Assembly: GCA_014529385.2 (NCBI GenBank)
Contig: CM043944.1
Coordinates: forward strand, 50,664,768 to 50,728,767
DNA from: Adiantum capillus-veneris
Taxonomy: Eukaryota; Streptophyta; Polypodiopsida; Polypodiales; Pteridaceae
Length of the DNA: 64,000 bases
Direction of reading: 5' to 3'
The translations under genes and the position numbers were made by a program. This document shows, in pieces, positions 56,212-64,000 of this stretch. The notes under the pieces were generated by a model. That model saw nothing but the letters and a program-made list of their open reading frames with translations, was not told the DNA's origin and ran no database searches. Positions within the stretch are counted from its first letter, which is position 1, and each line of letters starts with the position of its first letter.

Positions 56212-57110
56212 ATGAACCTTAGATCTGGTTGTATACTAGAAAATCAAGGAATATTTGGAGAGACTGCTAGTAGAGTATCCACCGAAGAGAGTGTGAACCA
56301 AGGTGATCACTTGCACACTATCTTGGAAGAAGTCCTAGACACTCTTTCAGAATCAACATCTGAAATTTCTTTCTATTCAACTCATTCAAAAACCGGAACG
56401 ACAGTGTGATATAAGAGGTGGAACAAACCAAATACCAAGGGTACTCCATAAGAGATTGGATATTGGGTCAAGGACCAGAAACTATTCCAAGAGATGAACT
56501 CCACGAGAGATCTTTTGAGAGTAATGTTAAGAAACCAAAAACCACCTCATCACGAAGAAAACCGAGTGACACTAAGGCCAGTCTATGGCTACATGAGTCA
56601 GTATTTCCAACAGACTGGTTTGAAGGACTCGAAACATGAGCAACTTCCAGAAGACCGAGAGTTGAACCAAATAGACATGTCAGACCAGCTGATTTTCAAA
56701 AATAGGTTAGAAAATATAGTGGATCCGGGGATCCATATGACAACTTAGCAAGCTTTAAGCAAGGGCTAAGAGCAGAACTTATATTTGATTTCCATACTCA
56801 ATTCGAGGGATTTGGAATGACATTAGAAGGAAAAGCATTGACATGGTTCCAAAACATTCCACCAAGGTAGATCATGGACTTAAATACACTAGCTCAAGGA
56901 TTTGTAGCTGCATGTTCCAAAACGGGGATCAAACACAATACGGTAGCTCAAATCTGTAGCTTCAAACAAAAACAAGGTGAGTCTGTTAGGGATTGTACAA
57001 CTAGAATGAAGCAATACATTGCAAGATGACCAGAGCTAGAGGTACCTGCAGAGAAGAAAAACTAGTATCATTATTTCTAGAGGGACTGCTAGACAAGGAA
57101 CTTCATTCTA
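56212..57110 (+). pseudogene. Gypsy gag N-terminal part, plus copy
   Basis: MNLRSGCILENQGIFGET, then KYQGYSIRDWILGQGPETIP, PVYGYMSQYFQQTGLKDS, and in another frame GSGDPYDN, FDFHTQFEGFGMTLEGKALT and TLAQGFVAACSKTGIKHNT, the gag core. It contains several stops (for example TAG after the PPR codons near 56868). Confidence 0.75.
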
Positions 57111-58262
57111 TACTATATAGCAAGAAGCATACGACCCTAGAAGAGTGTGCGTAAGATGCTATTGACTTAGGAGACAATTGTGATATTTTCAATGAAGAAG
57201 ATGTCCCTAAGGATAACCAAAGCGAGAAAACAGAATCCACCAAACCAGCACAAGTGGGAATGGCTGCTGCAGCATCGCTTTCAGCCATAGAAGACATGCT
57301 CAAAAGGATGAATAACACGATTAATAACATGCAAAAAGCACCTATGAGGGTACCAGAACAAGGGATATCTCAATAGGGACAACCAATTAGGCCGCAAAAA
57401 TGGTGTGCAATCGCGGGTAAATAGACCAACCATGAGATTAATGAGTGCTACTACCGGACGAAGTATGATGGGAATGTTCAATACGTGCCCATGAGGCCAC
57501 AAGGACAACCTATGTACACATATCAGCCTAATATGTCTCCAGCTCAAAGACCACCTATGGGTATGGAAATACCTCAACCTGTGTTGGGTCGACAACCTCC
57601 ATATCTTGGACATAATACAATGCCTGTAAAGTACATGCATTCAGAGGGAGTCATAGATGAATAAGCACTAGTTCCTGTTACACCCTATGCTAAGCCTATT
57701 CTATCTACAGTAATGGTAGAAGGAGATTGGTATAATTCACATCCACCACCAATAAAAGAACCTGTGATTTATACTACACCAAAGCTCTCATAGATGTACT
57801 ATGTAGCTAATCGAGGTGTTAGACCTCCTATGGTAAGACCCATGATTAAGCCAAGAACTGGAAATTGTCATAACTGTGGTGTAGATGATCATTGGAAAAA
57901 CGAATGTCCAAATCTTGACAAGAACCTTAAGCCATGTGAAGCTTATTGCATACAATGTTGCAAAAAGGGAGGAGAATTCCCTGAAGATTGTCCAAAAAAT
58001 CCTTTAAACAAGGGTAAAATAGTAGTGAACGTAGTCAAAGTGATACCTAGTAGCTCATCTGAGAGTGAACCGATTGTCCCAATCAAGGTAATCACTAAAG
58101 CCCAGGTGAAGAAAAAGAAACATAAGTCCTCTAATGAGTCGGAGAATACTAAAATTTCCTCTCAAAAGACCAAAAGAAGCAGAAGCAAAAGCAAAAGGTA
58201 TGAGATGAGAAAACAGAAACAAAGGGCTAAAATTGAGGAGAAAGAAAAGAAACTATTATAGG
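57111..58262 (+). pseudogene. Gypsy gag C-terminal part with zinc knuckle, plus copy
   Basis: DAIDLGDNCDIFNEEDVPKD, then a stretch with in-frame stops at the ISQ*GQ and IDE*AL positions, then the knuckle CHNCGVDDHWKNEC and CEAYCIQCCKKGGEFPEDC (57794-58261). The C-terminus is lysine-rich and ends at TAG 58259-58261, where the minus copy has glutamine. That TAG fits CAG decay. Confidence 0.8.
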
Positions 58263-59170
58263 AAAAAGTGAAAGAAACTGGGAGCGAAATCAAGGAAACC
58301 ACAATGAAATCTCGAGAATCAATTTTGGTAGACAAATTGTTTGAGCCAATCAATGCAGCATTGGAAGCTTACCAAGCGGAACTTAAATGGAAAACAAATG
58401 GAAAAACTATCCTTCTCTAGACATGGAAGCAGCTAAGCTTGAAGCTTATCAAATTTGGTAAGAATTACTCAAGAGATGCTGGACAAAAAAAAACCCAAGC
58501 TCAAGAGTATGGCAAAACTTGAGGAGCTTGTGGTAGGAACCAATAAAGGAGAAATCAGAAGTGGTGGTAGAACCCCACCTTGAAACTAAAGAACCAGAAC
58601 TTATAGTGCCTGACAATGAAGATACCTTAGAAGAAATTCCATTCATAGAATAAGACTAGCTAGGACACTTATGGGAAAAAGTTAGAGAGATTAATGATGG
58701 GATTCTAACTCTGAAGTCAGCTCCTATAGAGGAAGTTTCATTAGACAATCTACCTCCTGATATGGACATGGATTTACAATCCTTGTATGGGGATTGTGGC
58801 TCTGAAGCTTCAGGAATTTCTAAACCATTGACTTTGAAAACACTACCCTCTTACTTGGGAGATAACGAACATGAATCCATAGTGTGTAAAACCACTCAGA
58901 TAAAGAGAGCGGAACAGACCCTAGAGGTAGACAGCATTCACAATAATGTCTACACCCATTCAATGCACTCTTACTTTAGGAGAATTGTTAAAAGTCATAC
59001 CATATTTATGGAATGATGTACAAAAAACTCTAAAGAAGGTGGGGATAACAGGGCTAATCGCAAAGAATTTGGGAAAAAAATGAAACACGAATTGGATAAC
59101 AAAGAGATTTGATTTCGAATGAACAAAGACGGAGAATACTACGAAGGGGAAGAAGGAAACACAACCCTTC
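58263..59170 (+). pseudogene. Gypsy gag-protease linker, plus copy
   Basis: EKVKETGSEIKETTMKSRES, LVDKLFEPINAALEAYQAEL, then DMDMDLQSLYGDCGSEASGI and LKTLPSYLGDNEHESIVCKT. It is interrupted by stops at FIE*D* near 58650. Confidence 0.7.
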
Positions 59171-59667
59171 TAGTGAGATATAATGATATAGAAACCATGG
59201 CAATATTAGATAGTGGGACAGGCATAGCCATAGCCACAAAAGAAGTATGGGAATCATGGGGACAACCAGCCATTAGACAAACTTGAATGAAATTGCAATT
59301 GGTTGATGGACATATCAAAAGACCATTAGGACTACTTGAGAAAGTGATAGTTAATTCCTGTGGGATTGATTACCAACACACTTTTTCCATAGTGGACTTT
59401 GGACAAAAACTCAATTATGAAATCAACTTGGGAAGACCTTTCATGCAACAAGTACAACTCATCCAGGATTGGGGAAAAAATTATCTGTACTTGAAGCAAG
59501 TGGCATCAATAACAAGGGTTAGTCTAAAAGATCACACTTATAGAGATGTCATGAAAACACCCATACAAGAATTTGACTCAGTCTCTTCGGGTGAAACTAA
59601 GCTTCCATCTTGGTTGAGCAAAGACACACCTATTTGGATGTGCGGAGCCTCAAAAAATGGGAGCTGA
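59170..59667 (+). pseudogene. Gypsy retropepsin (first protease), plus copy
   Basis: ETMAILDSGTGIAIATKEVW keeps the catalytic DSG; a TGA at 59284-59286 follows RQT; the frame then reads MKLQLVDGHIKRPLGLLEKV, YEINLGRPFMQQVQLIQDWG and WLSKDTPIWMCGASKNGS. The TGA is at the same codon as in the minus copy. Confidence 0.85.
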
Positions 59668-59756
59668 AAATGAGAAGAATGTATCTTACAAAGGGATTGC
59701 ACAGATGAAGCCTATGTACCTGAACCCTTTCTAGAGCATTTGTTTGAGCCATTTGA

Positions 59757-60935
59757 GTGACTCAAATTTTAGCAACAATGGATGTATGTGTAAATACGTC
59801 TATGCCTACTCAATTTTGCAATGAGGACGGCTATGACATAATTTCCATACAAATGATTTCAACCCTTCACATTGAAGATGAAATTCAAGAATCCAAGGAC
59901 TTGATGAAGGCTCAACAAGTCTTTTCAGACCTCTATTATGATGCAACAGATGTGCTAGAAGAACATTCAGCTACCTCAAATGATTCTGGGTCAGAAAAAG
60001 AACACATAAGAGCTAAACTACTCATAAAAGGAGAGGAGGAAAAGTTTTTTGACTTTCCAAACCACAAATCGAGAAGACATAAATGGTATAGAAGAAAAAG
60101 AGACACCAAAAACTTCAAAGCTAGACTTATGCCATCAGTCTCTAGTAGAACACAATTTGTGATGCAGATAGATACACATGATTGTGTCAAGGACAAAATC
60201 ATTGGTAGATATCCTTTAATCAAAAAACAAGAAATATAAAAAACAACGAGAAAAATGAGAAAGGAAACTCAAGTTAAACCTAAATACCAGGACAAGGATT
60301 CAACCACGACACGAGTTGAACAAAACAAGAAGTATCAAGAGTTGAAGAAAGCTCTAAAGGAGATATATACAGCTAAAATGAAAACCACTGAGGAGGATGG
60401 TAAAGATGTACTGAGTGTTCCATCCCATTACAAGAAATATACTCACAAAGACCAAAAAATCATAGTCGAACAACTTGTCCGGGAACTACAAAAACCGGGC
60501 GAGTCCTACGAAGGACCTGAAAACACAAAAAAGATAGATCTGGCCGAGCCAGGAGAGGAGCCTAGACCTATCTACATTGCAAACGACCTAACAAAAGAAG
60601 AAGAAGAGGTTTTGTTAACCTTACTGAAATAATACCAAGATATCTTCGCTTGGTTTTATAAGGATCTCAAGGGTTTTGATCCAGAAATCTATCAACATAC
60701 CATACCGATGAGAGATGATGCGAAACCAAGTAGAAAAAATCTTTGCTTGGTTTTATAAGGATCTCAAGGGTGTTGATCCAAAAATCTATCAACATACCAT
60801 ACCGATGAGAGATGATGCGAAACCAAGTTGACAAAGACCATACACATATATTGAAACATTTTCCAGAAAGATCAAAGAAGAGATTGAAAATCTTAGGAAG
60901 TTGAATTCATTTATGAAATTCAACACACAAATTGG
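59757..60935 (+). pseudogene. Gypsy protease-RT linker and RT N-terminus, plus copy
   Basis: ILATMDVCVNTSMPTQFCNE, then FPNHKSRRHKWYRRKRDTKN and KKYQELKKALKEIYTAKMKT. The RT lead-in is damaged by a TAA (about 60630), by TGA at PS*QRP (about 60828), and by a 97-bp tandem duplication at 60641-60834. Confidence 0.8.
60641..60834 (+). repeat. 97-bp tandem duplication in the RT lead-in
   Basis: CTTCGCTTGGTTTTATAAGG at 60644 recurs as CTTTGCTTGGTTTTATAAGG at 60741, followed in both by GATCTCAAGGGTxTTGATCC and GAGATGATGCGAAACCAAGT. Confidence 0.9.
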
Positions 60936-61553
60936 GTGTCTCCAATTGTGGTTGTACCCAAGAAAAATGGAAAATTACGAGTGTGTGTCAATCTCAAGAA
61001 AATAAATGTAGCTACCATTAGAGACAACTTTTCTCTTTCAATCATTGAGCATGTTTTAGAAAGAGTTGCAGGAAAACAAGCTTACAACTTTTTAGATGGC
61101 TTTTCGAAATACAATCAACTTTTAGTTGACCCCAAGGATCAGCATAAAACTGCCTTTGCAATTGAATGGGATATTTTTTCCTATCGGGTTATGGCTTTTG
61201 GGTTAACTAATGCTCCTGCCACGTTTCAAAGATTGATGAGCCATGATCTATGTGGAATATCTTTGGAATTTCTTGGAAGTATATATAGATGATCTATGTG
61301 TACATTCATCAATCCGGACTGATCATTTTGAACACCTCAAAAAGGTATTTAAAAATTGTAGACTTTATAGGATTTTCTTTCTTGGACTTTCTTGGACATA
61401 TAATGTCTAAAAATGGCATAGCTACTCATATGGATAAATTCATGTTATTGCTGATTTGCCAAGATCGACAACAGTCAAAGGGGTTCAAGACTTCATGGGA
61501 CATTGTGGATATTACATACGGTTCATTTACATGTACGCTGTAATTGAAAACCC
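60936..61553 (+). pseudogene. Gypsy reverse transcriptase, plus copy
   Basis: SPIVVVPKKNGKLRVCVNLK, DNFSLSIIEHVLERVAGKQA, FAIEWDIFSYRVMAFGLTNA and PATFQRLMSHDL. After a frameshift near 61280 comes YIDDLCVHSS with the catalytic DD, then ILGHIMSKNGIA-like sequence and GFKTSWDIVD in other frames. At least three frame changes. Confidence 0.9.
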
Positions 61554-62112
61554 ATGTACAGCTTGATTACACACTCTGAATGGTCTGATGAGTGTGAAGA
61601 ATCCTTCATGAAGCTTAAGCAAGCTCTCATTTCAGCTCCAATATTGAAAGCACCAGATTGGAATAAGATATTCGACATACATGTAGATGCTTCCAATTTT
61701 GCCATCGGGTGTATATTAGCTCAATCAGGAGACGGGAAAATTGATTTTCCTAAATTTTTATGCTAGGCGACAATTAAATATGGCAAAGAAAAACTACACC
61801 ACTACCAAAAGGGAAGGACTAGAAATGATCTATGTTGTGAAAAAGTATAGACATTACCTATTAGCTAACAAATTTCTGTTCTTTGTGGACCACCAAGCCT
61901 TATTGTACTTGGTCAACAAGCCATGCATCACTGGAAGAATAGTGAGATGGTTCATCATTCTTTTGGAATTTGATTTCACTGTAGTTGTAAAAAAAGGCAC
62001 AACTCATCAAAGAGCAGATCATTTGTCAAGGATTGTTTCAGGAGAACCACCTAAGGGAGTAGACAATGATCTACGAGATGCATATCTGTTCTCCGTTGAA
62101 ATGATACCTTGA
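61554..62112 (+). pseudogene. Gypsy RNase H, plus copy
   Basis: ECEESFMKLKQALISAPILK, IFDIHVDASNFAIGCILAQS, then after a frameshift near 61760 RRQLNMAKKNYTTTKREGLE, RHYLLANKFLFFVDHQALLY and KKGTTHQRADHLSRIVSG. Single RNase H of the usual gypsy type. Confidence 0.85.
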
Positions 62113-62219
62113 TGGTCGAAATACATGGTATCCTTGATGACCATAGCTGAAGTGGATTCGCAAATACCACTTACTATTACAAACGGATTAATTGAGCAAT
62201 TGGCTATGTATCAATTACT

Positions 62220-63513
62220 AGCCGGAAGGTTGTACAAAAGAAATTGAGATGGAATATTGATGTTGTGCATTAATCCTGAGGAGAAAACCCAATACCTAAG
62301 TCAAGCACATATTACCATAGTAGGACTTCACTTTGCGAAAGACCAAACTATGCGACGGATCTAGAGACTTGGAGTATTTTGGCCAACTATGAGGAGGGAT
62401 GTTCACTCATTTGTAAAAAAAAGTCCTCAATGTAAAAAACGAACACCCATACCTCATGCAACATTGTTCCAAATGTCGCCTATTCCTAAGTGGAGCAACT
62501 ATCTATTTACTTACTTATCAAACCGGAAATTTCCTGAGGATATGAGTAAACACCGTCAAAGAGCGATCAAAACAGAAGCAAGATACTATGCTCTTATCGG
62601 GAACCAATTGTATCGAAGGGAGAAAGATCAACATTTGCGTCTTTGTGCAAATGAAGACGAATATATTCTCATTATAGAACAAGCACATGCTGGATTAGCT
62701 GGAGGTCACTTTTCTAGCGAGACTACCACGAGAGCAATCTTAATGGCAGGCATATGGTGGCCAACACTTTTTGCAGATGCCAAGGAATATGTTCAAAGGT
62801 GTGATGCATGCCAACGAGCTAAAATGCCAACCCGTGTAGATAGCATGCCCTTAAGACCAATGATGGGGGCTAGAGATTTTGCAAAATGGGGTATAGACTT
62901 TGTTGGGCCAATACAGCCACCTACTTATAGAACCCAAGCTCAATATATCATTATAGCTACGGACTATTCGACCAAGTGGACTGAGGCTAAAGCAACTCAA
63001 AAGAATGATGCCAGAACCACAACCGTATTCTTATATGAGAATGTGTTCACAAGATATGGACTACCAATACAAATTGTCAGTGATAGGGGAACGCATTTTC
63101 TCAATGATATAATTGAGTATTTTCTTAATGAATTTATGGTCATTCATAACAGATCAGCTCCCTATCACCCACAAGCAAATGGACAAGCTGAGCATATGAA
63201 TAAAATTATTAGCTTGATATTGACTAAAGTAGTTAGTTCAGGAAGGAAAAATTGGGAAATGAATCTCCATAATGCCCTAGGGGCTTATAGAGTTTCATTC
63301 AAAACAACTTTAAATGTTACACCCTTTAACCTTGTTAATGGTCTTGATGCCATACTCCCGATAGAATTTCTATTGCCGACACTAAGGGTAGCTAAGTATC
63401 TTGAGTGGATTGGACATGAATTGTCAGAGAGACTTGAAGATTTAGAAAATCTTGATGAGCAAAGGCTAACTGCTGTAGCTCACATCTATGCACAAAAGCG
63501 GACACAAAAATAG
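62220..63513 (+). pseudogene. Gypsy integrase with two tandem zinc-binding modules, plus copy
   Basis: First module: KRN and DGILMLCINPEEKTQYL, SQAHITIVGLHFAKDQTMRR, a TAG near 62361, RLGVFWPTMRRDVHSFVKKS and PQCKKRTPIPHATLF (first cysteine lost). Linker: KWSNYLFTYLSNRKFPEDM, IKTEARYYALIGNQLYRR. Second module: AHAGLAGGHFSSETT, WWPTLFADAKEYVQRCDACQ, complete. Core: AKWGIDFVGPIQPP, IIIATDYSTKWTEAKAT, IQIVSDRGTHFLND and HPQANGQAEHMNKI, the DDE residues. The frame is open from 62389 to TAG 63511. Integrase joins the element DNA to the genome. Confidence 0.9.
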
Positions 63514-64000
63514 TTTTTTGATTCCCATCTAATTACAAAAATCTTAAGAAAAGGGGACTTAATTTTAGTCTATTCGCTTTAGCAACACATTTCCAAGTTT
63601 AAGAAAAAGAGAAACGAACCGTTTCTTATTAAAGATGTATCTCCAAGTGGAGCAGTTAAGTTATCCACCCTAGATGGTGAACCAATGGCTAATTGGATTA
63701 GTGGATGTCGTTTAAAGAAGTACAATTTTTCACTAACCAATGAATTGATAGAAAAGATGCATGCAACTAAGCAAAGAAAGATAAAACAACAATAGGTTAT
63801 TGATGAAGCCCAAGAGAAAGCTCGGCTTCGAGTACTCAAAATGAAAGCTACTCTCAAGAATCAACAAATACTTATTCCCATCAACACTCTGGCACTAGAG
63901 GACCGACAATAGGAATTACAGAAAGATGCAGTGTCAACAGATGATGAATGGTTAGATGGAATGAACCTTTGCATCAAAGTACAGCTGAACAATCATAGCA
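63514..64000 (+). pseudogene. Gypsy coding region downstream of integrase, start of second protease
   Basis: Same frame after TAG 63511: FFDSHLITKILRKGDLILVY, TAG, KKKRNEPFLIKDVSPSGAV, KLSTLDGEPMANWISGCRLK, NELIEKMHATKQRKIKQQ, TAG, EAQEKARLRVLKMKATLKNQ, TAG, then DEWLDGMNLCIKVQLNNHS at the window edge. The last part is the start of the second retropepsin-like domain seen at 35524-36060. All four stops are TAG. Confidence 0.75.

Noticed and set aside
62113-62389. A second (archaeal-type) RNase H, as in Ogre/Tat elements
   Set aside because: The space between RNase H and the second zinc-binding module is filled by the first zinc-binding module and linker. I see no second RNase H motif in either copy.

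Overview
This looks like a land-plant nuclear genome made almost entirely of nested, decayed transposable elements and microsatellites. The plant assignment rests on a CACTA (En/Spm) transposon with plant-type TNP2, DUF4218 and DUF4216 domains, on copia and Ty3/gypsy elements, and on several primer-binding sites matching initiator-tRNA-Met (TGGTATCAGAGC). The very long (CT)n, (TA)n and (AC)n tracts and the LINE types would fit a large seed-free plant genome such as a fern, but that is a guess. I see no ordinary host gene, no rRNA and no functional tRNA gene.

Layout. 1-474: end of a gypsy integrase. 475-5296: microsatellite-rich DNA. 5297-5705: a complete tRNA-derived SINE with a 17-bp target-site duplication. 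6603-8649: a GC-rich repeat block of two ~500-bp direct repeats plus arrays of a 62-bp unit that carry the complement of a tRNA-Met primer-binding site. 10397-22812: a CACTA element with matching termini and a 3-bp duplication (ATG). It holds a broken transposase gene on the minus strand, and a LINE (16.7-21.4 kb) on the plus strand whose ORF2 contains a piece of gypsy RNase H and integrase. 22859-24371: a TTAA-flanked inverted-repeat element that interrupts an endonuclease fragment. 24812-29586: a nearly intact copia element on the minus strand with a single in-frame stop and only one LTR. 29.6-32.0 kb: gypsy gag/protease debris.

From 33 kb to the end the window is dominated by two copies of one Ty3/gypsy family pointing away from each other. 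The minus-strand copy runs from about 44.2 kb down to 35.0 kb. The plus-strand copy runs from about 56.2 kb past the right edge. Between them lie LTR-like DNA, a nested non-autonomous LTR element (44986-47939), a 222-bp-arm hairpin (52554-53026) and a broken L1-like LINE (53.1-55.4 kb). The copies can be read against each other. Both encode gag with zinc knuckle, retropepsin, RT, RNase H and integrase, and both show two unusual traits: two tandem zinc-binding (H2C2-like) modules before the integrase core, and further coding sequence after the integrase. In the minus copy this downstream region holds a second retropepsin-like domain; in the plus copy the window ends just as it begins. Their LTR-like DNA carries a 22-bp palindrome repeated at about 284-bp spacing. 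This gypsy family is the best candidate for something undescribed.

Almost every coding region is broken. The in-frame stops I could place are mostly TAG, as expected if CAG or TGG codons decayed by deamination of methylated cytosine. Boundaries marked approximate come from comparing copies within the window by eye.
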